A stretch of DNA of 64,000 bases from NCBI RefSeq assembly GCF_000002075.1, contig NW_004797401.1, forward strand, positions 767,565 to 831,564. Reading direction: 5' to 3'. Source of the DNA: Aplysia californica. Lineage: Eukaryota; Mollusca; Gastropoda; Aplysiida; Aplysiidae. A program made the translations under genes and the position numbers. Positions 22,481-34,251 of this stretch are shown here, piece after piece (position 1 is the stretch's first letter; every line of letters begins with the position of its first letter). The notes under the pieces were generated by a model. The model saw only the letters and a list, made by a program, of their open reading frames with translations. It was not told the origin of the DNA and did not search any database.

Positions 22481-24225
22481 CGCTTTAGTTGAGTGCACGC
22501 GGCATCTCCACCCTCCCCCCTCCCCCCACCCCGCCTCCTTGTCTTTTAATTGGCTCCAGATTATAGTTCGTCAAATGGAATTATGTCGATTTTCACAGTC
22601 TATGACTTTAAAATACAAGTTTTGATCCAGACAGAAATTGGATGAGGCAGATGGAGTACATCCACAATGTAGGTTACAAATAACTAACTGATCGTCCTGG
22701 CTTAAAAATAAAATGGGTCAGTGCTGATCATAACCAGACGTAAGTCATACTGACTTAGTTCGAGCTAGGAGGCCCAAAAAAGAAACACCAATCTTCTGTG
22801 GATTGGTTTTCTTAAGTCTTGAAAGTTCGATGCTTTTGGTTTCATTTCATATAAAAGTAAACAACTCTCCTCACAATATTATGTATTTCATCTGTATTTA
22901 TGTTTGAGTTACGGGTGGTTTGATGTAACATACTGCCCAACTTCGGAGTCTGTTTTTTTTCATGTTCCCACTAAATGCAATGTTAAAGTTTCATGTTTTC
23001 GTCAAATATTATTATTGTCAGACAGACTTGATTCTTTTTAATTACATTGTAGGGTAAAGGTGATAAATTTTACCGTAATATTAACTCAGTCCGTCAATGT
23101 TCGATTTATGTTAACTTCTAATAAGCACTGACTCATTTCATTTCACATCTTACCTTGGAGTGTTTACCATGACTTAACGAGTACAGTGTTGTACTATACT
23201 GAAAGTATGGCATTGAAGCGCTCACTTTGGAGAGATTTTCAAACAACCATGACTGTCAAAAAATGTTGAGGGTTTAGATAGGCCTGCCGAGTAAGAAGAA
23301 GAGAGGCGACGAGGAATCATCTCCATATATCTCTGCCAGCCAGATTACCATAAACTTACTAAGTCAAATTTTCGGAACTAAAAGATCTAAACATGTGCAC
23401 ACAGCAGAACAAAAACCTACAGGGAAAGGAACCCTGAGGAAGGTTATCAACAAACTGCTCCAGAGCGTAAATATCTTTCTTACTATCGTTATTTATTTGT
23501 GCTGTATGTATGATCCATTGAAAGCCTACTTTGTTATCCTTTTATTTGTTTATTTATGTATGTATTTGCTCATGCAGCTAATGTTATTCCTACATTAATT
23601 TATCAAAATGAAACAGAAAAAGGGACGTAACAAATCCAATACAAAAAGAAAAAATTCTTCCCATAGTTATCTCCATTGACTGACCCTGCCTGGGCTTGGC
23701 TGGGTGTCGCACAAGTCTTTCGATCCCGGGTTATTTCCCGTTAAAAACCGAACCAGCCACGGAGACGTTTTGTATATCGAAGTTTGTGTATTTCAGAGTT
23801 CTCATAATTATCGACGTTGTGTTGATTTCTGTTTAGTTTTAATCAAAAAACCTATTTTGATGTTCAATAGATAACATATTATGCGCTCTTCGTTTGTTAT
23901 TTTTTCGGTAGAGCCTACCCGTAAAGTCCAACCTTTTCTTGGCACTGATTCAGTACATTTTACTTAACGAAGTTGTGAGTAAGCTGTTGTTTCAAATGAT
24001 AACTCACGAGAAATTATATTTGTCTCGTCCTGCCTTGATTTCAAGAAACTATTGTGGGCATTTCACAACCCAAAGTTCAGTGGGTCTGTCGCATTTTGTG
24101 TTTGAAGCAGACCTGCCCATGGAAGTGGCTGCCAAGTTTACATCTGAGGAGGGCCCCCATGTTTTCTGTCGCTTTGAGATAGCCTTATTTAGTTTTATTA
24201 AGTTGCACTTGCAACTCAAATACGT
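22481..24225. other. Intergenic DNA, nothing recognised
   Basis: AT-rich; a possible decayed tRNA-like stretch near 23700-23760. No gene supported. Confidence 0.45.
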
Positions 24226-24335
24226 ACCGACGATTGGGGGTGCTACTAGAGAGTAGTATACAAAGAACAGTAGAAGAGATGAGAATGATAGACGTTTGGG
24301 CGGAAAGAAAGAGCAAATCACATCAGAACACCTGC
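24226..24335 (-). repeat. Dispersed repeat C fragment
   Basis: GGGTGCTACTAGAGAGTAGT...AAGAGCAAATCACATCAGA matches the reverse complement of the repeat at 49204-49379. Confidence 0.5.
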
Positions 24336-24621
24336 AAACAAACGCCTAGTAAAAAAAAGAATACATTTAATTAAATATTTAGACATCAAGATTTGGAATC
24401 TGTTTAGCGATTTATCGATGAACATAACTGCAAGCGGTGACATCGCGCTCACTGCAAGTTTCACACTGAACTCCAAGCTTAAAAATTACTTCCAGAAGCT
24501 ATCACTTTATACTTTATGGTTACTGCCTGAAGCACGATCAAACTGTTGCCGGTCGGAACGTTTTCCTGAGAGATTGCTTGCCATACAGACAAACATGATA
24601 CGAGTATCTCTTAGTTTAGTT

Positions 24622-24797
24622 TTAGTAAGAGTTTTACAGCACCTGCAACACAATATTAGGTCATATAAGTGCCAGAGATTAGAGATGTTACAAGAGAGTA
24701 ACAGACATAAAATAGAAAGAGAGATAAGGACGATAGATTTTTTAAATAAAAAAAGAAGGAGCAAACCACACTAGAGCACCCTCTAACCACCCACCGA
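24622..24797 (-). repeat. Dispersed repeat C, longest minus copy
   Basis: Runs from TTAGTAAGAGTTTTACAGCACC to CTAACCACCCACC and is the reverse complement, with divergence, of 49204-49379. Ends in the TGCTGTAAAA-CTTACT segment typical of a SINE tail. Confidence 0.65.
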
Positions 24798-25058
24798 GTA
24801 TATCTCATGAGATATAGCAGTTAATAGGTAATGTGTGTTTTCCTGGAAATAACTTATCATATGAGGCAGTCTCATTTCGGGAAAGATTTAGCAAGAAGAA
24901 AAGGACTCTTTTTAACCAAGCCAGACTTTTGGATTTGTCGTACTAGTTAGCCTATTGATTTCTTGTTTGTTTGTTGTTGCTGTTGTTGCTGTTGTTGCTG
25001 TTGTTGTTTTGTTTATGGTTTGTTTGTTTTTTGGTTTTATTTTGATTTTGTTTGTATT

Positions 25059-25320
25059 GGTAAGTGTTTTACGGCACTCGCAACTGCATTAGGTCATATG
25101 AGCGCGCGGGACACACCAAACATTTTCTGTTGGTAGGGAATTTTGAATTTTGCCCGGGTGGCGCTGAAGCCTACTCTTATCAATTTTGGACCTCTAAGGG
25201 ATCTTTAACGTGAGCGACTTGCACACGGGTCCTCCGAGATTTTTCGACCTTGTCCGAGAAAGCTAGATCTAGGTGTATATCTGACGTGCCATAAGGGGTG
25301 TGGCTTAAAGATAGCAGGAT
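25059..25320 (-). mobile_element. SINE family 1, head missing
   Basis: Reverse copy with tail (GGTAAGTGTTTTACGGC) and the conserved GAAGCCTACTCTTATC region; the tRNA-like head is absent. T-rich sequence to its left is the reversed A-tail. Confidence 0.8.
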
Positions 25321-25554
25321 CGAATTTCTAAGGGGACATTTTGAACTTGTATTGAGGAGTTTGTAAAGCTCTCCACTCATTTAGCTCGGTCCAATCTGAG
25401 ATGGAAGTTAAGTTCAGAAGTACAGATTCTTTGATACCCTTGCAGTATTAAAATGGCGTTAAACCTTTAGAATGGCCAATGACCACTGTTTTAAAGGGTT
25501 ATGGAGTGGGTTTGACCCCATTGTTTGCCAGGCACGACAGCATTATGTTATGGA

Positions 25555-26110
25555 ATGAACCAGACTACACATGAAGGCTTTGCTGCAACAATTTGCTATA
25601 GCTGGGCCAATGTGGCTGATTGAGGGGGGGGGGGGTTGCTGCGTCGAATATACCTCCCAAGCTCATCCCAAAGGTGTTTAGTTGGGTTTACGTCAGAGCT
25701 ATTAACTGCCCAAGGGAATTTATGGACACCGCTCATTGAATGAGGGTTTCAACAGCTCGAAATCGATGGGGTCTGGCACCGTCACCGTGCAGTATTGCAT
25801 AAGGGCCGATCTGTTGTAGGGATGAGAAATCTCATCTCAAAAACTATCACCTGTCACAGTCCCAGTTACTTGATCGAGAGTTGTTCCTGTATAGATATAC
25901 ATGTTTCCCCAAAACCATTACAATACCTTCACCACATTCTGATCCACCCATTGGTTTGTTCCAGACCCAACTGTAATTCATCTTTAAATCGAGCATGATG
26001 TGCCTATTGCAGCGTGCCCATTTCATATGCTGAATGCATCAAGCTCGATGAGCCACTCTGTGGTTAACTGTGAGCGTTGTTCTGCGTTGTTCTTATGATA
26101 GAACGTCTTG
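25555..26110 (-). mobile_element. Tc1-like DNA transposon fossil
   Basis: Minus-strand translation gives pieces of a Tc1/mariner DDE transposase in order: QTNGWIRMW (from the SDGRxRVW region), a VMVWG-like block, GARPH (NARPH box) and VNPTKHLWDELGRYIRR (SPDLNPxEHLWDELxRRxRR end). Frames shift and stops interrupt it: about 25659-25710 holds the HLWDELG block and about 25760-25800 the ARPH block. No terminal repeats found. Inactive. Confidence 0.75.
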
Positions 26111-26324
26111 CTCGGAAGTTTTGGTCATATAAATTAATGCCTTCTCTGGCTAATGAGTCTGGTTATAAACGTAAATAGGTGATTAGAACACTCGTTGTTA
26201 CAATCTTGGTTTACGTCGGTGACAACACCGTTCCCACAGATTGTACGTTTTCTTTCTTCCACGGTGTCTGTTGACAAAAGCTAAATCATAGACTGGTTCC
26301 GTATTCTTTTATTTGATGTAAGTG

Positions 26325-26514
26325 ATTTACGCACAATAGACCATTTAGGAGACAGGCTTCCGACCCTGCCTGTCAGGGGCAACCCGAACTGAGAGGGATA
26401 CAATATTTCAGCAGAAAGGCCGAGATACTCGATAAAAATCTTTCTACTCGAGAATTGAACGTCGGTCTCCTGCGTGCGACAACGAAGCGCCTAACCGCTA
26501 CACCACAGACGTCT
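26325..26514 (-). mobile_element. SINE family 2, reference copy
   Basis: Reverse copy ending GAAGCGCCTAACCGCTACAC and CACAGACGTC; on the minus strand a tRNA-like head precedes ATCGAGTATCTCGGCC. It serves as the uninterrupted comparison for the MITE-split copy at 7560-8160. Confidence 0.75.
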
Positions 26515-27700
26515 GCATTTTATCCTAAATGGCTCTATATTTTTGTAAGTGTGTTGTGCAACATAAATTTGTCACAAAAAAATGGGTATATTGTGTTATA
26601 CTACGTCAATTTATTCATATTAACACGTTCTCAAAATTTACTATGCAAAACATTAGCTGGTCCCTATTTTTTTTCGGACTTTTGCTTCTTTTAGTAGAAG
26701 AAACCACAAACTCTTCAGTCCTCAAAATTTAAGTGAGGGACGCACCCAGTTTTCTTAAGAACACGATGAAGCCATATTTTCATTATTTTGAGCTTAATGA
26801 ATTATAAAATCGTACAAAGGTTTTCGTTATTTTCTGGTTAATGAATTATAAAATTGTATTCGCACATTGCGTATCGTTGTAAAATACTCCAGTATAGAGC
26901 CATTGCTTTCTAATTCCGCTGCTGAAAGATGTGTGTCTGCTGTTCAGTAGAACAAATGCTTTGCAGTATTTCGTTTGCTTTTATCCGTGGAGATGTGGAC
27001 CTATAGACCGCTGAACGCTAAATCCACGCGGGCAGCTAGTTTTCTAATAAAAATTTTACAACACATGCCCTTATATTCCCTTGTATTCAACACCTTTCAA
27101 ACACATACTAATCAAACGCGAACCAAGGCTCAGAAAAGCTATATACTATAAGCCTCAGTACAGGAACGTTCAACGTGTAAGTTACACGTAGGGCTAAGTT
27201 ACCGTTTGAGCACAGTGAAAGTTATCAATGTAGTACATGTATGCTATGTTGTTTCACGCCTTTGGCTCTCATGGTTTTCCTCATTCAAGGTGGAACTGTT
27301 CACTCGCTTTGCGAAATACAAAGCTTGACATTTTAACAAGAGGCACAATCGGATAAATCTAATAGAGACAATATTTACATTATATTTGGGGTTTATTTAT
27401 TGAAAGTTTCTTAAAACTACAAATACGTTGTTCTCAGCATTTGGGAAAAAAATACAGTATCGTACAATTTTGAATATGAACCAACGGGAATGAAATGTGA
27501 AAGTGATGGATAGAAAAAAGGAAGGCCGTTTCAATGATTTTAAAAAAAATTAGTTTCCACGTTATCGTCATGCAGACGACACATGCATTGTTAAGAATTC
27601 AAATACTTACTGTATGTTCTGGATATAAAACTATGTCAGTTATCATAACCTCTCACCACAAGAGTAGCCTGAAAACAAAAGCATTCACCATTTGCTTCTT
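26515..27700. other. Intergenic DNA, nothing recognised
   Basis: AT-rich, no supported gene. Confidence 0.5.
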
Positions 27701-27739
27701 TCTTAGATGAATTCTTCTCAATGCATCCCATCACGTATC

Positions 27740-27805
27740 GTGAGCCAGTTGTTAATCTATTTGGCATCCTGCAGGTGATCCTGGATCGAATCTACCACAA
27801 GACTC
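27740..27805 (+). repeat. tRNA-like segment, decayed SINE head
   Basis: GTGAGCCAGTTGTTAATC, then GGCATCCTGCAGGTGATCC, then GGATCGAATCT resembles a tRNA D-arm, anticodon region and box B. Stems are not well paired, so a decayed SINE rather than a tRNA gene. The same stretch also lies in an open interval with splice-like borders (27707-27881). Confidence 0.35.
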
Positions 27806-28095
27806 CAGTTGTTGGTGAGATTCTGTGGCGCCACAACCACGTGATTTCCACCAGAGGCGTTAGAAGAGGGTCGTCACGTTTGTAAGAAGCTCATTTGCCA
27901 AAACGGCGTTAAATAACATGTCATGACTTACTGCACACGTACAGACATAAAGAGGGGTACAGAGAGAAGGGGGAGGGGGGGGCAGAGAGAGAAAAGGGCG
28001 GAGAAGCAGATCGAGACAGATAGAGAAGAACGTTTTTAAAAAGTAAAGATGAAATACCAATAATTTATTACATGAGTTATGATGGTATATTATCA

Positions 28096-28184
28096 TGATT
28101 TATCCTATGTGTGAAATTGCCAAGTTGTAATCAAGCGTTTCAACGAGTGGTTACAACTGGCAATTTCACAAGTAGGATAAATCA
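28096..28184. repeat. Imperfect hairpin, about 37-bp arms
   Basis: TGATTTATCCTA...GAAATTGCCA at 28096-28133 pairs with TGGTTACAACTGGCAATTTC... at 28148-28184, loop about 14 nt. Confidence 0.8.
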
Positions 28185-28639
28185 CGGCCTACCACCTTAA
28201 CGAGTGTGACAAATGTTTTATACCATACTGATCTGGCGAATTAGATATGGATCAACAAAGCTCAAATGACCAGCCAATTGGACAATATGATCCATTTAAG
28301 AGTCTCACATGAAAACAAAATTCTCATACCCGTCTGAGTCAGAGTGAAGATTGGAACAAATCTGGAATGTTTACGTTTATTTTATTTTTTTCACTTTAAT
28401 TTACATGTTGTGCTATCCGCATGCCCCCGCCCCCTCCCCCACCTACCCCCTATCCGCTAAATAAACCCCAAACAAAACAATAATAACATAAGCATAGGCA
28501 AAGCAAGCAGAAAACGTGCGATTCAAAAGTTGAAAAATTAAGAAACAGCATTTATATGACATGATACCGTGAGAATAGAGATAACTTTAATTTCAAACTT
28601 TGGAACTAAAACAAACCAAAGTTTGGGACTCGTTTACTA
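28185..28639. other. Intergenic DNA, nothing recognised
   Basis: AT-rich with a C-rich patch near 28424-28450. No gene supported. Confidence 0.5.
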
Positions 28640-28641
28640 TA

Positions 28642-29284
28642 GTGCGGTCAAAAATTCGTGGTGCGACTTATTTTCAAATATCTCCTCAGCTATCGAACAC
28701 AGGTTCTCCAATTTTGGCACAGTGACTTGTATCAATTTGTCTTAACAGATCAACATTTTTGTAGACACCTGCAAGCCGTATTCTAGAAAATGCCTTAATA
28801 AATGCTAATAAAAATCCAAGTGGGTGGTTTCTACAGATTTTTAAATGTTTACAGCTGGGGCAATATAGCTTTTAATAGCAAGTCCGTCAGGTTTTTCTAA
28901 TCGGGACATTATGCTTATTTAACTCATGTTTTGAGAGCCATTAGTGACAAAAAAAACGTGTTCACTACAACCATAATCTCTTGAAACAATTTTTGCAAGC
29001 AAAAATTGTCTTTAACGAGCTGTGACGCAGGCAATATGCGTATTCAAAATGTGTGTGAGAAGCGGGAAGTGCTGTGAACTATGCCATTTTACGCATGACA
29101 GAGATTTAAAGTATTTTATATAAATTTATGAAGAAAGGTTTTTTAATCTAGCCCCAATTGTTCTAGAAAAACATGATTTAGTTAAGACAAATTGAAACAA
29201 ACTGCTATACAAAGTATGGATGACATTGATTCCCCGTTAAATAGATATTTGAGGATAAGTTGCACCACGAATTTTTGACCGCAC
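28642..29284. mobile_element. 643-bp MITE with long inverted repeats
   Basis: Ends read GTGCGGTCAAAAATTCGTGG on both strands, preceded by TA (28640-28641) and followed by TA (29285-29286). The inverted repeat extends imperfectly about 130 bp or more inward, including CAATTTGTCTTAAC on both arms. No transposase frame. Likely non-autonomous Tc1/mariner. Confidence 0.85.
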
Positions 29285-29286
29285 TA

Positions 29287-29914
29287 CAGCCAAAGATAGT
29301 ACACAACAGGATGGTTCACACAGTCAAAAAAGTGTCCGCCGGAAGTTCGCTCTTTGCTTCAGATGGCGCTGCAGTCTGTTTTGAAGCTCTCTTTCGTTTT
29401 TCTAGAAGAAGAATAGGAATAGCACCTCATTGCGTGCGCAGATCGACTGCTGTTCATCAGCAATTCGGGTTCGTTCAGTGCGGAGTTTTCGTTTTTCTTT
29501 TATTTTAATGATCTCTCGCCTTTCATTCTAAAGTCAAATTAAACGAAGAAAACAATCACCCTTTCCTCCGGAAGAGGTTTTTTGTCATCGTAACCTTTTT
29601 TAAAAAAGCGTTCTTCCGAAATTTATTCAAAAACTTGCTAGTTTCACTTTGATTTTTTAAACTCAAGTAGGGTAACTCTGTTCGCAAAGGGTGCACATTT
29701 GCGAAGAGGGCGCCACCGAATTTTGAGGACACTTTTTTAATTCGCTCAAAGAGAGAAGTGGCCCCTCTTGTTATGTAGACTCTTTGCTATAGCACAGACT
29801 TAGACTTGCAAGCACTGCACTAAAATACATTACCGCACTAGGCGTATGGTGCGCACCATTTGACTTAATGTGAAACATAAGGGCAATGTCTACTATAGGG
29901 ACAGTGGGAGACTG
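29287..29914. other. Intergenic DNA, nothing recognised
   Basis: A GCCGGAAGTT motif at 29338 and AGATGGCGCTGC at 29359 resemble ETS and YY1 sites, but no gene follows. Confidence 0.4.
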
Positions 29915-30060
29915 GTGTTTGGTTCTTCATTTTGGGCGCCTTGGGTGAGCGAGCTTTGCAGTGAATTTTTTCAGAGGGCAAAAAGCGGCTGCCATAACAT
30001 TGCACCGTCTGGGAATATTATTAGGATTCAAGTCTATACTTTGCTTACTTAAGGTTAGAA
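29915..30060 (+). repeat. Dispersed repeat G, copy 2
   Basis: Aligns with the reverse complement of 22340-22480 (see that entry). Confidence 0.6.
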
Positions 30061-30345
30061 GGCAAATGTAGTGCGCGCAGTAATGAAATTTTTATATTTC
30101 ACATGTGAGAAATCAGATTAGCCTATATTTCATGTGTGATGTATAAGGATTTATTTTACCGGAAGTGCAATGCTAAAACAACTCCAAGTATGGTAGATTC
30201 TATAAAAAATATTATTACATGTAGAATCTTCACACGAGAAGGGGAAAGGGAGAAATATGTATGTTCTTTATTGCATCAAGAAATGGACTGGACTAGTAGT
30301 GTACTTTTAAGTATCGATAGGCTCTGTATTAGTATTAGAGCTCGA

Positions 30346-30536
30346 GAGGGGAAGAAGAAGAAGAAGAAGAAGAAGAAGAAGAAGAAGAAGAAGAAGAAGA
30401 AGAAGAAGAAGAAGAAGAAGAAGAAGAAGAAGAAGAAGAAGAAGAAGAAGAAGAAGAAGAAGAAGAAGAAGAAGAAGAAGAAGAAGAAGAGAGAGAGAGA
30501 GAGAGAGAGAGGGGGGGTGGGGGTAGAGAGTGGGGG

Positions 30537-30576
<40 letters not shown>
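30346..30576. repeat. (GAA)n-(GA)n-(GACA)n purine tract
   Basis: About 46 GAA units at 30352-30490, then GA, a G-rich stretch and GACA units 30538-30576. About 170 nt are uninterrupted purine, and the purine bias continues to about 31030. Confidence 0.95.
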
Positions 30577-30578
<2 letters not shown>

Positions 30579-33500
30579 AAGAGGGATAGGGAGGGAGGGA
30601 CAAAAAAGAGCACTCCGTCTGGAGAGGACGGGAAAAGAGATGAGCAGATAGAAAAAGAAAGAGAGCAAGACAGATAAAGAAGGGGAAAGGGAGATGTATT
30701 AAAATACTGAAAGAAGGGGAAACGGAGACAAAAATGGGGCAGAGAAAAGGAAAAAGAAAGGAAGTGAGAAAAAGGTGGGGGGGGAGACACGGACAGGTTT
30801 AGGGGGGTTGAAAGGGGCTTACGGAAGAAAAAAAGTTCAGAAAGAAAGAGAGAAAATGGACATGTGTAAATGTATGTGCGTAAGTATGTTTTTGTGCGTG
30901 TGTGTGTGTTTGTTTGTTTGTATGTAGGCAAGAGAATACGGAGTAATAAAAAGTGAAAGAGAGAGAAGAAAAGATTAATAGAAAAAGAGAGAGCGAGAGA
31001 AATGGGGAATGGTGAGAGACAGAAAAGGGGGGGGGCAGTATTCTCTGTTAAATAAAAATGCCTTTTTTTAAAGAATTGTCCCCCTAATTCAAGCACTGGA
31101 CACTCTTATCATTTGACTACTAAATAAGTAGAAAACATTCACAGCTCAAGACTTCTTTTTGACCTGGTGCAAAGAATCGTTTGTAGTTATGTACCTTAGT
31201 TGTAGTGTTTGTTTTCGACTTATTGATACGAAGCAATGAAGCTCAATGACTAGCCATGAGCACATATGGCCAGTTTTGCGAAGATGGATCAGAAACTAAT
31301 GGAAGTTGCCATCCACCGGCTAAGATACCGATTCCAGTCGTAACAGCAATACACATAATTAATCTTTAGCACGTCTGCTCTCGAACCTATCCTAAGAATA
31401 TTGTGACGTCACTCTTGTTTAATTTATGATGTCCCAAATAATGGATGGTTTGCCCTGACGACAATGCTCACAGAAGAAAAAAATCCAAACTTGGCGAATA
31501 GCCCAAAGTATTTCATGTAGATTTGCAGTGTACGTAGAGAATCTGCACGTTCCTATAACACAGTTACAGTTAATCGTTAGGTTAGTGAATTAAATTAAGG
31601 GAGATAAACTTTTTTGATGACCAGCGTTCTGGCCGTCCAAATTCCTCTGTGAACGAGAAATCTGTGGTTGTTATCAACACTATAATTGTGCAAATTCCCC
31701 ATACCTCTATACATGAACCAAAGAGCAAATCTGATTTTTGTTTGGGTTGTGCTAAATGATAGTCGTGGAGAACTGCATACAAAGAGTGTGTTTCCTTTGG
31801 CTACTCCATTTACTACTTAAAGAAAAGAACAGAGAGGGTGAAATGTGCCCCAGGTTTGCTAAACATGTGTGAACCCCATGGGCCCAAGCGAATTATATAC
31901 ATTGTCTTAGGAGAAGAAACTCGGATTCCCTTTTTTGGTATTTCATCAAAACAGCAAGCTGAAAGGCATTTGGATAGATAAAAGATGGATAGACCTGTCG
32001 TTGTGTGCCAAGGATTTCAAAACAGAAAGAGGCTTTTTACTGCCTTTTACGATTAATGTGCCCTTGCGGTTGCTATCATACAGCATAATATTACTATGTA
32101 CAAAATATACTAGAACAACTGAAATTGCTATTAATGTCTCATCCAGCCTACAGTTCTGATCTTGTCCCTCTCGAATTATGATTATTTAATATTCCGAAAA
32201 ACAAGCTTGCTGGGCAACAGTTTGAACGCATTCGGGACCAAGCCAGAACTATATTCACGGCTGCACAGCATACCAAAAACTGATTATCGTTATGCCGTCC
32301 GGAAGTTTCCGTGGAAGCTAATCAAGAAATTCAAGGGACTTTAAAGATTAAGACTCATAACATTAAAAGTTTTTGGAATACTTCATAATTCCCATCACTT
32401 TTTTATCTACCCTCGTATTTAGGTGCATTTATATTGATAAGGGGGGGGGGAGGGAGGGGAGTCTCAAAATTAGGAAGGTTGAAAGTGTCACTGATAAATA
32501 CATATTGAAGTATTTTTATTTGACCGAAGTGAAGCTCTTGCCGTATGTCGCTTGATGTCTTATTATCTACATAATAAACTAAAGTTGTACGCTGTCTTCC
32601 TCCGTCTCTTTTTCCTCAATTTTTGAAATCAGGGTGAGTGTTTCAATCAAGGCTCCATCTTTTGTTCACTGAGTCATGAGGGGCGTTGGCCTTTCATTCT
32701 TTCAACCAAAAATTGTCATACATTTGTTCGTTTTGTTCTCATCCATAGTCTTGTCCTCCACTTGCTTCACGTCTATACTTGTAAGAGGAATTGAAGGACC
32801 CGAAGAATATTTATCTCGGAAATACTGAAACTAGTAAGCCAACACTGACTGGGTTGCTGCCCAATCTTGATAAGCCCCATTTGGATATCGAGAGGCTACC
32901 AAACAAAGTGGACAATGTTTGGCTGTTGCATTAACAGCATAAAATTGTCTTAATTGGAAACTCGCCACAACTGTTTCTTATTAAAAAAAATTATTGCGGC
33001 CACTGCTGAGAAGGGATAAACAAATATGGACATGTTCCAACTACGTGTACTCGTCATTATACTCATTCGTAGCTATTTCATTGTGTTAATAGAAATAGAT
33101 ATGATGAAAATCACACTTTATACTTCGAAAAGCACACTGCTGAAAGAAACCTCTGGCTGTTCTTGTATTTAACCTTCTGGAAGTTTTTTCCCTTTCTATT
33201 ATGTGTTTTGTTTCCACCCCTCCAGCCTGGGGCACACACGGCCAATGTCTGACGTAGTCGTGCAGACAGTACACAGCACCACCTTTGTATCGGACTGTCA
33301 AACTTACACCTATACTTTGAACTCATTCTGGTTTAGTTGACTACACAAAAGTAAGGCTGCTCTCAACCTCTTGCCATTCTAGAGATACAATAACTCGCAA
33401 AATGAAATGGTAAGTTAATCACGGGATTTTCTCTGGCTTAAATAAGCTTATACCCTCATGCAGTTGTTCTGTAACACGGAGCAATTGTTCAGTTAAATAC

Positions 33501-33639
33501 ATCTTTAACTACTTACGTGTCTAGATAAAAATTCAAAGAAAAAAAACGGTTAAACAATAAACATTAAATGCTAATTCATTATCAATGAAGTGATCTGCCT
33601 TACTGGTGAGGCGGCAATTCTACATGTACAAGCAGCTGG
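30577..33639. other. Purine-rich flank, then intergenic DNA
   Basis: 30577-31030 is purine-rich simple sequence. 31030-33640 is AT-rich with no supported gene or recognised element; short frames on both strands show no domain. Confidence 0.5.
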
Positions 33640-34251
33640 CACTTGGACTCTTGACATTTTTTTAAAAGTTGAAAGGCCTCAACAAGATCCAACGATTTAT
33701 CCTTAGAACAATTCAGTGCACATTTGTTCGTCACTGATATGAGATTTTCTTCCATGTGAATGACACATGGAGTGACAAGGAGAGACAAGTGGCAAGGAGC
33801 TTTCTGCGCTTATTTTTGTAGATGAGTTTTTGCTATCTTTCCTCCGATTAGTAAGAACTCAGAAAGCTTTTCGGAACTAAACAGTCTTAATCGACGTGTT
33901 ACATAATGGTTGACAATAAATAACTGGAATAATTTAAGGGCATCTTTAACACTACTTAAAGATGTTCAAAATTATTATTTTCAATTTGCAAGCACTTTGG
34001 CAGAGAAACAAGAGTAAACTATTCTAGTAATATGGACAAAGAAAACTGTCTTTTAAAAAGTAATGATCTCTATGGGGTTTTTTTTTGTTGTAAAGATGAC
34101 TATCATATAAAAACGTATACCTGAGTTTAAATCATAAATATACAAAATCTGAATTCGCTTGGCTCAAAGCTGAACAGAGAAACTTGCAGTTACAGTTACA
34201 TAAGCATCGTGATACGGCTGGTGTTTCCTTAGTCCTGCCGGGGCTGACAAA
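33640..34251 (+). promoter_or_regulatory. Upstream region of receptor 3, duplicated with receptor 4
   Basis: This stretch aligns by eye with 52443-53057 upstream of receptor 4. Shared landmarks in the same order are CTCTTGACATT, CCTTAGAACAA, TGATATGAG, a short block ending AGGAAGCTTTT/AGAAAGCTTTT, and AAATA(A/G)CTG(A/G)AAT(A/G)AT. The landmark CTCTTGACATT sits about 0.6 kb before the ATG in both. Within it TATAAAAA at 34106-34113 could be a core promoter, and TTTCCTTAG at 34224-34232 could be a 3' splice site for a 5'-UTR exon. Conservation shows common origin; regulatory function is inferred only. Confidence 0.45.

Noticed and set aside
22136-22498. A 120-codon minus-strand frame that looked protein-like
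   Set aside because: It overlaps repeat G, which recurs at 29915-30060, and the hairpin at 22156-22230.
27707-27881. A 175-nt open interval with acceptor-like TTCTTTCTTAG and donor-like GTAAGA borders
   Set aside because: Its middle resembles a tRNA-derived SINE head (27740-27805), so the openness and signals are more likely chance; kept only as a low-confidence repeat.
29338-29372. Promoter with ETS-like GCCGGAAGTT and YY1-like AGATGGCGCTGC
   Set aside because: No gene or exon can be seen downstream; single short motifs are weak evidence.
30136-31096. Poly-Lys, poly-Ser and poly-Phe frames
   Set aside because: They come from the GAA and purine-rich simple sequence.
33600-33788. Minus-strand frame upstream of receptor 3 sharing CSKD with one upstream of receptor 4
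   Set aside because: The DNA is duplicated, but the two copies fall out of frame with each other after about 20 codons, so coding conservation is not supported.
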